A stretch of 64,000 nucleotides of DNA. Origin: Mollicutes bacterium. GTDB lineage: Bacteria; Bacillota_I; Bacilli_A; RF39; UBA660. A model generated the notes under the pieces. It was given only the letters and a program-made list of their open reading frames with translations. It was not told the origin of the DNA and ran no database searches. This document shows, one piece after another, positions 9,256 through 17,868 of the stretch (positions are counted from its first letter, which is position 1; each line of letters opens with the position of its first letter). The stretch lies in NCBI GenBank assembly GCA_004552445.1, contig SFOJ01000001.1, positions 1-64,000 of the forward strand. The letters are read 5' to 3'. The translations under genes and the position numbers were made by a program.

Positions 9256-9993
9256 ATGCATATTAATAAATTTAAAAAAGTTGGTAAAAATAAATATAAA
9301 ATATTTTTAGATACTACTGAATTAAATCTTTATGAAGATATTATTTTAAAATATGATTTATTGTTAAAAAAAGATATAAGTCTTGAAGAAATTGATAAAT
9401 TAATAAATGAAAATAGTTATTATGATGCTTATAATATGGCACTTAATTATATTGAGATTAAACTTCGTAATAGAAAAGAAATAGTGGAATATTTAAAAAA
9501 GAAAGATTTTAATAGTAATTGTATAGATTATGCATTAGAAAAACTTGATAAATTAAATTTGCTCGATGATAATAAGTATACTGAAGCTTATATTAATGAT
9601 AGGATACTTCTTAGTAATGATGGACCTTTTAAAATTAGAAAGTCTTTAATAGAATTTGGGATAGATGAAAATATTATAGATTTATATTTATCTAAAATAG
9701 AAGAAGATGTATGGAAAAATAAATTAGAAAAATTAATTAATAAAAAGAAATCTATTATGAAAAATAAAAGTTATTATATGTTTATAACTAAAATGAAGAA
9801 TGATTTATATAATATGGGATATGATAAATATATGATAGATGAATTGCTTTCTAATATTGAATATTCTAGTGATGCTTTAATTAGAGATTTTGATAAAGCT
9901 AATAGGAAGTTTAAGGGAGATAAGAATAAAATAATTAGTTCGTTACTTAGAAAAGGTTATAGTTATGATGAAATTAATTGTAATTTTAAATAA
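9256..9993 (+). CDS. recX: RecX-family regulatory protein
   Basis: A 245-residue all-helical protein with the tandem three-helix repeats of RecX. These include ALNYIEIKLRNRKEIVEYL (about residue 64), DKLNLLDDNKYTEAYINDR and GPFKIRKSLIEFGI. RecX binds RecA filaments and limits recombinase activity. The length suits the longer Firmicutes RecX. ATG 9256 is chosen because GGTGA lies five bases upstream. An earlier in-frame ATG at 9238 would precede that site. The gene ends on the first base of a long open frame that leads into the M23 protein. Confidence 0.82.
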   Translation: MHINKFKKVGKNKYKIFLDTTELNLYEDIILKYDLLLKKDISLEEIDKLINENSYYDAYNMALNYIEIKLRNRKEIVEYLKKKDFNSNCIDYALEKLDKLNLLDDNKYTEAYINDRILLSNDGPFKIRKSLIEFGIDENIIDLYLSKIEEDVWKNKLEKLINKKKSIMKNKSYYMFITKMKNDLYNMGYDKYMIDELLSNIEYSSDALIRDFDKANRKFKGDKNKIISSLLRKGYSYDEINCNFK

Positions 9994-10043
9994 TGCTTTT
10001 AAATGCATTATTTTTTGTTATACTTTATGAGAAGATAGGTGAA

Positions 10044-11315
10044 GTGAATATATTGGGTATTTGTCAAAATGGAGATGTTTTATCTGCTTTTAGAATAGTA
10101 AATATGGTTATATTAATAATTAAGATTGCTGTGCCAATATTATTAATTTTAACTGGTATGATAACTCTTATGAATACTATTAAAGTTGGTAATGAGGATT
10201 TACTTGCTAAAGCTAAGAAACAGCTTGTTAGTAATTGTATTGCTGCCATAGTTGTATTTTTAGTTCCAACTCTAGTTAATGTAATTGTTAAAACTAATGG
10301 TGTAGAAAATGGCTATAAAGCTTGTTTAACTTCTGCTACTGAAGAAGGTATAACTTATGCTTATATAACTACAGCTGATACATTGGTTGCTAAAGCTGAA
10401 GAAACAAAAACGTATAATGATTATTATGCAGCTGTTAGTGCTCTTTTTAAGATTAAGGATGAAACATTAAGAAATGATTATAATGGAAGACTAAATATTC
10501 TTTATGAAGATATTAAGGCAAAGATGGACGCAGAAAATGATAAAGAAAAACCTACTGCTGATGGACCTAATGGTGGAAATGTATCTGGAAATGGAATTTT
10601 AGATGTTCCAGGTAATTCTTCTTCGAATGGAAATTCTGCTTGTAAAGCTAGCAGTTGTAATAGTACTGAACCTGATCCTAGTGCTGCACTTAATTGTTGG
10701 CCAAATTATATTAATGTATCTAATTTTACATTTCCAAAAGATGATTCTACAGGTAAACCTTTAGGAGCTTGGCCTAGTAATACAAGCTCAATTCCTGTGC
10801 AATTAACTGGATATAAAACATATCAAAATGGTAAGGTTATTCTTCCAACAACACCGGCTAATGGTAAATATAGTTATGTTTATGAGCATAATGGAATTGA
10901 TATAATGGCAACATTTGGAACTCCTGTATATTCTCCAGTTAATGGTACTATGGATTATTCAGAATGGGGTCATACTTCAAATAAGAGCGGTAATGAAACA
11001 TCTTATACTGTTTCAATTAAAATGGATGATTATATAACTATTGATGGAAAATCAGTAAATAAAATTTTTTTAACTCATATGAGTGGAATAAGATATAGAT
11101 GTAATCAAGGAAGTTGTAGTAGAAGAGTAAATATGGGTGAACTAATTGGTTTTACTGGAAATGCTGCTGGTAGTACATGTGGAGCTTCTGGTTGGGCCCC
11201 TCATTTACATATGACTCTTTATCCTGAAAATAATTATAGTGGTGGTCTTACTACTTCTCAAATTGAAAAATTATATGGTCTAACTAGTGGAATGTCTATA
11301 AAGGCAGGAGGATAG
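10044..11315 (+). CDS. Membrane-hairpin-anchored M23 peptidoglycan hydrolase
   Basis: A 423-residue protein in three parts. Residues 1-90 hold two hydrophobic helices joined by a basic loop (AKAKKQL), like TrbC/VirB2 pilins. Residues 100-190 are a helical stalk, followed by a Gly/Asn/Ser-rich linker. The C-terminal domain (about 285-423) is a LytM-type M23 endopeptidase, with HNGIDIMATFGTPVYSPVNG and APHLHMTL showing the zinc ligands. The hairpin would leave both ends outside the cell. The same first two parts occur at 27351 and 35069 with other hydrolase domains. The start is uncertain (GTG 10044 or TTG 10053). A lipoprotein gene follows two bases later. Confidence 0.82.
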   Translation: MNILGICQNGDVLSAFRIVNMVILIIKIAVPILLILTGMITLMNTIKVGNEDLLAKAKKQLVSNCIAAIVVFLVPTLVNVIVKTNGVENGYKACLTSATEEGITYAYITTADTLVAKAEETKTYNDYYAAVSALFKIKDETLRNDYNGRLNILYEDIKAKMDAENDKEKPTADGPNGGNVSGNGILDVPGNSSSNGNSACKASSCNSTEPDPSAALNCWPNYINVSNFTFPKDDSTGKPLGAWPSNTSSIPVQLTGYKTYQNGKVILPTTPANGKYSYVYEHNGIDIMATFGTPVYSPVNGTMDYSEWGHTSNKSGNETSYTVSIKMDDYITIDGKSVNKIFLTHMSGIRYRCNQGSCSRRVNMGELIGFTGNAAGSTCGASGWAPHLHMTLYPENNYSGGLTTSQIEKLYGLTSGMSIKAGG

Positions 11316-11317
11316 TA

Positions 11318-12022
11318 ATGAAGAAGATTTTAATATTTTTAATAATTTTATCTTTATTAACTGGATGTGGTATTACGAAAAATGATGAATATTATAAGAA
11401 TGTATCAGATACAGTAGTTTCTTTTTATCGAAATCCTAATTATAAAAAAAGTGAATTTAGTTCAAATGATGTAAAAGTAATTGAAAAATATTTAAGTACT
11501 TTAACTCATAAAAATCAAGAAGTAGATATTACAAAATATGTTAATGAATCAACTACTCCAACTTTTGAAAAAGATACAAATGGTGTTTATACTAAGAATA
11601 ACAAATGGTTTATAAAATATAGTGATTTAAAATTTGCGACTAATAGTGAGATGGAACCTTATGTAGTTGTTAATTGTAATAGTAAAACATTTACATTATT
11701 TAGTAGTTTATTTTATCCAAAATATGAAGAAACTAAAAATAATAGAGTTTATAATTATGTATATCTAGGAAGTCAAATAGAAAAAAATACTAAAAAATAT
11801 GCTTATCGTTCTAGTTATGATGGTTCTGGTTTAATTGTTACCCTTGAACTTAAAAATAAAGATATAGTTAATATAAATACTTCTTATGAGAATGTTAAAA
11901 ATTTTGTATCAAGTAATAATCTAAATAATGGCAGTAATGCATTAAGATTTATAATAATAATTTTTATTGTTATTGTTGGAGTATTTTCAATTTATAAACT
12001 ATATAAGAATGCTAAGAGCTAG
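11318..12022 (+). CDS. Lipoprotein with C-terminal membrane segment
   Basis: A 234-residue protein with an N-terminal lipobox: MKKILIFLIILSLLTGCG, with Cys at about residue 17. A second hydrophobic segment at about residues 206-226 is followed by a short basic tail. The middle is soluble and has no motif I know. GGAGG precedes the ATG, and only two bases separate it from the M23 hydrolase gene. It is probably cotranscribed and may act with that enzyme, but this is inference from position. Confidence 0.7.
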   Translation: MKKILIFLIILSLLTGCGITKNDEYYKNVSDTVVSFYRNPNYKKSEFSSNDVKVIEKYLSTLTHKNQEVDITKYVNESTTPTFEKDTNGVYTKNNKWFIKYSDLKFATNSEMEPYVVVNCNSKTFTLFSSLFYPKYEETKNNRVYNYVYLGSQIEKNTKKYAYRSSYDGSGLIVTLELKNKDIVNINTSYENVKNFVSSNNLNNGSNALRFIIIIFIVIVGVFSIYKLYKNAKS

Positions 12023-12040
12023 TTATCTAGTTCTTTTTAA
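12014..12040 (+). terminator. Terminator after the lipoprotein gene
   Basis: AAGAGCTAG and CTAGTTCTT pair around TTAT (one G-T pair) and are followed by a T-rich tail. Confidence 0.8.
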
Positions 12041-12041
12041 T

Positions 12042-12070
12042 TTTACATTTATATATCTGAATGTTATAAT
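12042..12070 (+). promoter_or_regulatory. Sigma-A-type promoter for the zincin gene
   Basis: TTTACA and TATAAT are separated by 17 bases, directly after the preceding terminator and 25 bases before the start codon at 12095. Confidence 0.65.
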
Positions 12071-12094
12071 ATAGATTATTACGGGGGAGAGTTT

Positions 12095-13114
12095 ATGCAC
12101 TTTAATGTTTTGAGATTAGAAAAAAGATTAAAAAAATTAGAATTGTTACTAAACTCTACTAATGACATTAATAAAAAAATAGAACTTTCTCGTGATATAC
12201 GTTCTTTAAGAATTATGATTAATTATGTATCTGGTTGTGAATATAAAAATCCTGAAGAAGTAAAATTCTTTGATGATTGTTTGATTGATAAGAATGAAGA
12301 ATTAGCATCTTTTTTAAATGTTTATGGTTGGGATATATATAAATCTATGTATTTTTATTCTTCAGGATTTAGGCTTCCATGGAGAATAATCAAAGATAGA
12401 AAAATAGATGACAAAGAGTATATAGAACTTTTAGAATTATTTTTAAAAACATATGATAAAAGATTATTAGAAATATATAATTACTTAAAAGAAGAAGAAA
12501 GGATTGAACTTTGTCCTAAAAGATTTGAAAGTAATAAAAATGCTTTAGGATTAAATATTCATTTGACTAGTATAGATGAATCATATGTACTTTCTAGATG
12601 GAATAATAAAATAAGTTCTGCTTCTATTTTACCTCACGAGTTAGGTCACGCTTTTTTAATGAAAGGTACTAATTCTACAAAAGGTTTAGTTAATAAAAAT
12701 AGTTCTATCTTTTTTGAAGCTTATTCAATATTTTTAGAATTTATTTTCTTTGATTTTTTAAGAAATACTAAATATTCTAAAAATGCTATAAGAGAGGAAT
12801 ATTATAAATTAGATTCATTTTTTGCTTTAGTAGAGCATCATTATGGAGAAATATTAAGTTTTGGAGATAAAATTATTAGTGGAGAAAATTTAAATACATA
12901 TTATATTAGACTTCTTCTATCTAATGTTTTAGCTATGTATTTTACTGATTTATATAGAAATGATAAAATAACTTTTATGAAAGAAATATCATGTTTTTTC
13001 GAATTGTTTGGATGTGCTTCTGAGGAAGAATTGTTATCTCACTTTAATTTGGGTAAAATTATCGAAGGAAGTAAACATGTTATGAATGAATATATTAGAA
13101 GTTATAGAAAATAA
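12095..13114 (+). CDS. M3-like zinc metallopeptidase (compact)
   Basis: A 339-residue cytoplasmic protein with the zincin motif HELGH (His 181) and a downstream FFEAYSIFLEF segment that can supply the third ligand. This arrangement recalls M3 peptidases (oligoendopeptidase F group), which are much longer at about 550-600 residues. No signal peptide or membrane helix is seen. A paralogue lies at 17869. GGGGGAG precedes the ATG by seven bases, with a promoter upstream. The substrate is unknown and the family assignment is by motif only. Confidence 0.7.
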   Translation: MHFNVLRLEKRLKKLELLLNSTNDINKKIELSRDIRSLRIMINYVSGCEYKNPEEVKFFDDCLIDKNEELASFLNVYGWDIYKSMYFYSSGFRLPWRIIKDRKIDDKEYIELLELFLKTYDKRLLEIYNYLKEEERIELCPKRFESNKNALGLNIHLTSIDESYVLSRWNNKISSASILPHELGHAFLMKGTNSTKGLVNKNSSIFFEAYSIFLEFIFFDFLRNTKYSKNAIREEYYKLDSFFALVEHHYGEILSFGDKIISGENLNTYYIRLLLSNVLAMYFTDLYRNDKITFMKEISCFFELFGCASEEELLSHFNLGKIIEGSKHVMNEYIRSYRK

Positions 13115-13216
13115 AAACATTGTTAGTTTGATAATGTAACCTATAATGTTGATACGTGTTATAAAACTTTTATACATATCAACTAATTAAGGTACTTTAT
13201 CTTTAACAATGTTTTT
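13113..13216. repeat. 104-base imperfect palindrome between convergent genes
   Basis: The outer arms AAAAACATTGTTA (13113-13125) and TAACAATGTTTTT (13204-13216) pair perfectly over 13 bases. Inner arms also pair: GATAATGTAACC with GGTACTTTATC, and GTTGATA with TATCAAC, with a further AT-rich stem at the tip. The whole element folds as one long hairpin. It lies between the zincin gene and prsA, which converge. It may be a large bidirectional terminator or a small mobile element. Confidence 0.7.
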
Positions 13217-13223
13217 AATTTAA

Positions 13224-14213
13224 TTAGTTATTTGATGAAGATTTTGCTTGATTTTCATATTGAAGTATTAATTTTTCAAATTCTTTTTCAAGTTCTGTAT
13301 CTTCAAATTTCATATTATTTTTTTCTCTTAGTGCTTTTAATGCTTTTACTGAAAAACCAGATTCGTCAGCTATTTCTTTTCCAATAGTTGTTTTGATTTC
13401 TTTAGTTAGTTCATCATTTAATTCTGCCTTTTTATCTTGAGAAGTCCTATATACAATGTGATATCCATAACTTGACTTAACTGGTGAAGTAGAGTAACTA
13501 CCATCTTTTAAGTTCTTTAATGCTTCAAATACTTCATCTGCGTAATCACCTTTATTAATTTTTCCAAGTGATCCACCTTTAGATGCTGTAGTTGAATCTT
13601 TAGAATATTCTTTAGCTAATTTAGAGAAATCTTCTCCCTTTTTAAGTTTTTCTATTATATCTTTAGCTTTATCATATGCTTTTTGTTCAGCTGTTTTCTT
13701 TTCTTCTTCAGTAGCATTATCTTTTGTATCTACCGTAATAAGAATGTGGCTAGCATCAATGTCTCCTACAACTTCCGTTTCATAGTATTCTTTGATTTGT
13801 TTGTCAGTAACTGTTTCTTCGGCATATTCTTCTGCCCATAAACCTCTCTTATAATTTAATGATAAATAATCTCTAAATTCTGATTCATTTTTTAGACCAT
13901 AGTAATAAGCTAAATATAAATCAAAGTCTGCATTAACTTTTTTAGCTGCTTCTTTTGTAGTTTTTACTGTTTGATTAATATAACTTTTCTCTTCAGTTGA
14001 AGTTTCATATTTTTCGTTTAATAGTTTACTATCTATTAAATTCATTAATCTTTCAGCTCCGTATGATTCTTTTAAACTATTATATAATTCATCAGAACTA
14101 ATTCCTCCTTCAGTAAATGTTACTACTGCATTTTCACCATTAGTTAGTTTTACATTGTTACAACCAGCAAGTAGAAATACACATGCAAGAACAAAAAATA
14201 GTTTTTTCTTCAT
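13224..14213 (-). CDS. prsA: PrsA-like foldase lipoprotein (parvulin PPIase)
   Basis: A 329-residue lipoprotein. The signal ends in LLAGC (Cys 18). A SurA/PrsA-like helical N-domain is followed by a parvulin rotamase domain (about residues 150-250), with ASHILI near residue 155, GEDFSKLAKEYSKD and the YGYHIVY end. PrsA acts outside the membrane to help exported proteins fold, which fits a genome with many secreted hydrolases and adhesins. The C-terminus is charged and helical. The minus-strand start has AGGAGGATAT upstream. Length is slightly above the usual 290-300. Confidence 0.9.
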   Translation of the reverse strand: MKKKLFFVLACVFLLAGCNNVKLTNGENAVVTFTEGGISSDELYNSLKESYGAERLMNLIDSKLLNEKYETSTEEKSYINQTVKTTKEAAKKVNADFDLYLAYYYGLKNESEFRDYLSLNYKRGLWAEEYAEETVTDKQIKEYYETEVVGDIDASHILITVDTKDNATEEEKKTAEQKAYDKAKDIIEKLKKGEDFSKLAKEYSKDSTTASKGGSLGKINKGDYADEVFEALKNLKDGSYSTSPVKSSYGYHIVYRTSQDKKAELNDELTKEIKTTIGKEIADESGFSVKALKALREKNNMKFEDTELEKEFEKLILQYENQAKSSSNN

Positions 14214-14282
14214 ATTTTCTTAATATCCTCCTAACTCTTATTATGATAGCAAAATCTAATATAAAATACAAGTAATTATCAT

Positions 14283-14311
14283 ACACAAAAACTGCTAAAT
14301 AACATACTATA
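14283..14311 (+). promoter_or_regulatory. Possible mother-cell sporulation promoter
   Basis: CATACTATA at 14303-14311 fits the -10 of SigE/SigK promoters (CATANNNTA), with ACACA 15 bases upstream as a possible SigK -35. It precedes two YjcZ-like sporulation genes, which makes the match plausible. The elements are short and could be chance. Confidence 0.4.
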
Positions 14312-14343
14312 AGAGTGTAAAGATAAAAAAGGAGGAATGTTTT

Positions 14344-14454
14344 ATGAATACAGGATGCGGATGTGGATGTAGTAGAGGTAATGGAATTTCAGGAGCTGCA
14401 TTTGCTTTAGTATTATTTATATTGTTAGTAATCATATTAGGTGCTTTTATCTAA
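14344..14454 (+). CDS. YjcZ-family small sporulation protein
   Basis: A 36-residue peptide with an N-terminal GCGCGC motif, a short Gly/Ser linker and one hydrophobic helix (FALVLFILLVIILGAFI). This is the layout of the YjcZ/YjcM-like sporulation peptides found in Bacilli. AAGGAGG is placed correctly before the ATG. A second peptide of the same kind follows 18 bases after the stop, and a sporulation-type promoter may lie upstream. Confidence 0.8.
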   Translation: MNTGCGCGCSRGNGISGAAFALVLFILLVIILGAFI

Positions 14455-14472
14455 CATAAGGAGGTGAAAAGC

Positions 14473-14568
14473 ATGGGTTGTTGTAATCAAGGTTGCAATA
14501 TATTCTTCATTATTTTAATATTATTCATCCTTTTAGCTATTATATTTGGTACTTGTACAGGATGGTAA
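14473..14568 (+). CDS. Second YjcZ-like small membrane peptide
   Basis: A 31-residue peptide: MGCCNQGC followed by a single hydrophobic helix and a short CTGW tail. The Cys/Gly-rich start plus helix matches its neighbour at 14344. AAGGAGGTGAAAA lies before the ATG. It ends just before a strong terminator, so the pair forms a two-gene transcript, probably spore-specific. Confidence 0.7.
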   Translation: MGCCNQGCNIFFIILILFILLAIIFGTCTGW

Positions 14569-14575
14569 TTTTTTT

Positions 14576-14599
14576 AAAAGAGGGAAACCTCTTTTTTTA
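14576..14599 (+). terminator. Terminator after the YjcZ-like pair
   Basis: AAAAGAGG-GAAA-CCTCTTTT hairpin continued by T's. Confidence 0.9.
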
Positions 14600-14660
14600 T
14601 TTGATTAATTATAATTTTGTGTTATAATTGTTATAGAATAGATGGGTGTAGGTGATAAAG

Positions 14661-16427
14661 TTGAAAAAACTATTTAAATTGTCTTTGCTTTTTTGCTTGT
14701 TTTTTCCATTGCTTGCTTTTGCTAGTGTTAAGGTTAGTTTTGATGATGCTAAGTGGTCTAGTAATACATATATAACACAATTTAGTAATTATAGGTGGTA
14801 TATTGATTTTAATACTAAGAAAAAATATGCATATAATGGTTCTACTTTTTCTGAGGTTAGTGGTTTTGATAGAGGTGGACTTGTTAATTTGAATGAATAT
14901 AAAATATCATTAGAAGATGGAAAATCTTATTTAAGAACTGCTAGGCCATATTGGACTATGACATTAAATGGTTCTAAAATATATAGTATTAATGATGGTA
15001 CTGCAACGCTTTTAGATAGAACTAGTATTGCAAGTGGTGTAAGACCTACTGAATATATTATTCATCAAACTGAAGTTGCAGGACAAGGAAGTTTTAGAAA
15101 TCCTTGGATATTTGTAAAACCAGAATTTTATGTTGATGTTGAATATAATAGTCCTCAAATCAAAAGAAATGGTACAGGTGTTAAAGATACTGCTGTTGAA
15201 TATGGTGATATAGTAACGTATTCAATTGGTCTTAAAAATAATGGTGTTAAAGATTCTGTTATTAATATTCGTGAGGTTGCTCTTATAAGTGCAATTGATA
15301 AATTAGTTAAATTAAAAATTGATACTAGTGCTGATGTTAAATTAACAATTGGTGATAAAACAATGTCTTTATCCGAAGCTAAAGCAGCAGCTAATGCTGT
15401 TCTTAGTGATAATGGTTATACAGTTACAATTGCTCCTGGAAAAGAGATGACATTAGAATTTAATGTTGTTATTATTGGAAATGCAGGACAAGTTATTAAT
15501 AATCAATTATTATATGTAATGGATGGATTAGAAGCAGATCCTGGTACTAAAAATTCTATGTATATTGAAAAAGTTGTTCAATATAATGAAATAGCTGAAA
15601 ATGGTGCAAATGTTATTTTGGCTCTTGATAATTCTGTTAGTATGAAGGGGAGCAAAATAACAAGTCTTAGAAAAGCAGCAACTGATTTCATTGATATATT
15701 GGTAGGAACTAATGGTAATGAAAATAATAATGTTTGTATTGTTGTAATGCCAAGTACTATTAATTTAACTGCTTATAGTTCATGTTCTAATAATGCTAGT
15801 ACATTGAATTCTATTATTTCACAAAAAGTAGATGCTAGTGGTGGTTGGACTCCTTATACTCCTACACTACAAAGTGCTTATGATAATCTAAAAAATTTAA
15901 TTTCTAAGACCAATAAACTTGTTTATAATAATTTTGTTGTTTTCTTATCTGATGGTGTTCCATCTATAAGTTGGGCTAGTAGTGGAATTTATAATTATGA
16001 TACAACTTATATGCCTATTGTTAATCAAATTAAGGCTTTAGAGAAAACGAATATATCGACAATTGGTTTTGAAACTACTAGTGCAGCTGATGTTATTCTT
16101 AAAGAAATAGCCAGTTCTGATAGTGATTTTTATACCGCCTCTTCAGTTAATTTAATTGAAAGCTTTAAAAATATAGCTAAAAAGATAAATGAAAAATCTA
16201 AGAGAACAACTAAAGGTGTTTTAGCTATATCAAGAAATATTGATAAAACTAAGAATCTTATTATAGAAGTTACTTCAAATGGTACAACAACAGAAATAAT
16301 TAAGACTTATACTGAAGCATTAAATGAAAACTATATTATTAATAAAGGAAGTAGATATGAAATAAATATTAAGAAGTTTAATGCTGCTGATAAGATAAGT
16401 GTTACATATTTTCTTGAGAAAAATTAA
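14661..16427 (+). CDS. Secreted von Willebrand factor A-domain protein
   Basis: A 588-residue exported protein. An N-terminal signal peptide (KKLFKLSLLFCLFFPLLAFA) is followed by a 280-residue beta-rich region. A vWA domain starts near residue 315, with an intact MIDAS: DNSVS (about residue 323), the Thr of PYTPT, and SDGVPS. Such domains bind metal and protein ligands at cell or spore surfaces. The start is taken as TTG 14661, five bases after GGTGA. A GTG at 14652 lies inside that ribosome site. No C-terminal LPXTG or anchor helix is seen, so it may be released or held non-covalently. Confidence 0.8.
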   Translation: MKKLFKLSLLFCLFFPLLAFASVKVSFDDAKWSSNTYITQFSNYRWYIDFNTKKKYAYNGSTFSEVSGFDRGGLVNLNEYKISLEDGKSYLRTARPYWTMTLNGSKIYSINDGTATLLDRTSIASGVRPTEYIIHQTEVAGQGSFRNPWIFVKPEFYVDVEYNSPQIKRNGTGVKDTAVEYGDIVTYSIGLKNNGVKDSVINIREVALISAIDKLVKLKIDTSADVKLTIGDKTMSLSEAKAAANAVLSDNGYTVTIAPGKEMTLEFNVVIIGNAGQVINNQLLYVMDGLEADPGTKNSMYIEKVVQYNEIAENGANVILALDNSVSMKGSKITSLRKAATDFIDILVGTNGNENNNVCIVVMPSTINLTAYSSCSNNASTLNSIISQKVDASGGWTPYTPTLQSAYDNLKNLISKTNKLVYNNFVVFLSDGVPSISWASSGIYNYDTTYMPIVNQIKALEKTNISTIGFETTSAADVILKEIASSDSDFYTASSVNLIESFKNIAKKINEKSKRTTKGVLAISRNIDKTKNLIIEVTSNGTTTEIIKTYTEALNENYIINKGSRYEINIKKFNAADKISVTYFLEKN

Positions 16428-16455
16428 TTAAAATAATTTTTCTCTTTTTATTTTA
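16416..16455 (+). terminator. Terminator at the vWA gene end
   Basis: GAGAAAAATTA and TAATTTTTCTC pair perfectly over 11 bases across the stop codon, then TTTTTATTTT. Confidence 0.9.
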
Positions 16456-16496
16456 TTTAAATAATGGTATTATATTAAATAAGAAGAGGTGATACT

Positions 16497-17789
16497 ATGA
16501 TAGATATTAAACTAATTAGAGAAAATAGAGAATTAGTAAAAGAAAATATTAAAAAGAAATTTCAGGATGAAAAACTATCGTTAGTTGATGATGTCTATAA
16601 TTATGATATTGAATATAGAGAATGTAAATCAAAAGGCGATTTACTTAGAAGTGAGAAAAATAAATTAAGTGCATCTATTGGTGAACTTATGCGTAATAAA
16701 AAAATAGATGAAGCTAATGAAATTAAAGCTAAAGTAAATGATATGAATCACGAAATAGAAGATTTAGAGAAACGTGAAGCAGAATTAGAGGAATTAATTA
16801 AGACTAATATGATGTCTATTCCTAATATTATTGCTCCTGATGTACCTATTGGTGAAGATGATAGTAAAAATGTTGAAGAAAAAAGATTTGGTGAACCTGT
16901 AGTTCCTAAGTATGAAATCCCATATCATTCTGATATTATGGCTAAATTTAATGGTATTGATAAAGATGCAGCTGCTAGGGTAAGTGGTAATGGTTTTTAT
17001 TATTTAATGGGAGATATTGCTAGATTGCATTCTGCAGTTCTTGCTTATGCACGTGACTTTATGATTGATAAAGGTTTTACTTATTGTATTCCTCCTTATA
17101 TGATTCATAGTGCTGCTGTAGATGGTGTTATGTCATTTACTGAAAAAGAAAATATGATGTATAAAATAGAAGGGGAAGACTTATACCTTATTGGTACGAG
17201 TGAGCACTCTATGATTGCTAAATTCAAGGATCAAATCTTAAAGGAAAATGAACTTCCTATTACAATGACTTCTTATTCTCCATGTTTTAGGAAAGAAGTA
17301 GGAGCTCACGGAATAGAAGAAAGAGGAGTATATAGAATTCATCAATTTGAAAAGCAAGAAATGATAGTTGTATGTAAACCTGAAGATAGTGAAGCTTGGT
17401 ATGATAAGATGTGGAATTATTCAGTAGAATTATTTAGAACACTTGATATACCAGTTAGAAAATTAGTATGTTGTTCTGGTGATTTAGCTGATTTAAAATA
17501 TAGATCTTGTGATATTGAAGCATGGAGTCCAAGACAACAAAAATACTTTGAAGTATGTTCTTGTTCTAACTTAACAGATGCTCAAGCACGTAGACTTCAA
17601 ATAAGATATAAAAAAGAGAATGGAGAAAAAGAATTTGCTCATACTCTTAATAATACAGTTATTGCTCCACCTAGAATGTTAATTGCTTTACTTGAAAACA
17701 ATTATAATGAAGATGGAAGTGTTAATATTCCAGTTGCTTTAAGACCATATATGGGTGGTAAAGAAATATTAATACCTATTAAAAAGTAA
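16497..17789 (+). CDS. serS: Seryl-tRNA synthetase
   Basis: A 430-residue class II synthetase that charges tRNA-Ser. An N-terminal antiparallel coiled-coil arm (about residues 28-105) is followed by the catalytic core with motif 2 (SPCFRKEVGAHGIEERG) and motif 3 near the end (ALRPYMGG). Compared with the common bacterial form, the HGIEERGVYRIHQFEKQEM part of motif 2 and the ending differ and look closer to an atypical SerRS branch. GAAGAGGTGA precedes the ATG. There is no T-box leader in the short upstream gap. Confidence 0.95.
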   Translation: MIDIKLIRENRELVKENIKKKFQDEKLSLVDDVYNYDIEYRECKSKGDLLRSEKNKLSASIGELMRNKKIDEANEIKAKVNDMNHEIEDLEKREAELEELIKTNMMSIPNIIAPDVPIGEDDSKNVEEKRFGEPVVPKYEIPYHSDIMAKFNGIDKDAAARVSGNGFYYLMGDIARLHSAVLAYARDFMIDKGFTYCIPPYMIHSAAVDGVMSFTEKENMMYKIEGEDLYLIGTSEHSMIAKFKDQILKENELPITMTSYSPCFRKEVGAHGIEERGVYRIHQFEKQEMIVVCKPEDSEAWYDKMWNYSVELFRTLDIPVRKLVCCSGDLADLKYRSCDIEAWSPRQQKYFEVCSCSNLTDAQARRLQIRYKKENGEKEFAHTLNNTVIAPPRMLIALLENNYNEDGSVNIPVALRPYMGGKEILIPIKK

Positions 17790-17810
17790 GTTTAACTTAC
17801 TTTTTTTCTT
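17783..17810 (+). terminator. Terminator after serS
   Basis: AAAGTAAG and CTTACTTT form an eight-pair stem around TTTAA, followed by T-rich sequence. Confidence 0.88.
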
Positions 17811-17868
17811 TTATTATGGAATTAAAATTATAAGTATGTTAATATAAAATATTATTAGGGGGAATAAT

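Noticed and set aside
10044..11315. TrbC/VirB2-like hairpins as a sign of a conjugative element
   Set aside because: No VirB4, VirD4, relaxase or integrase genes are in the window, and the flanks are housekeeping genes.
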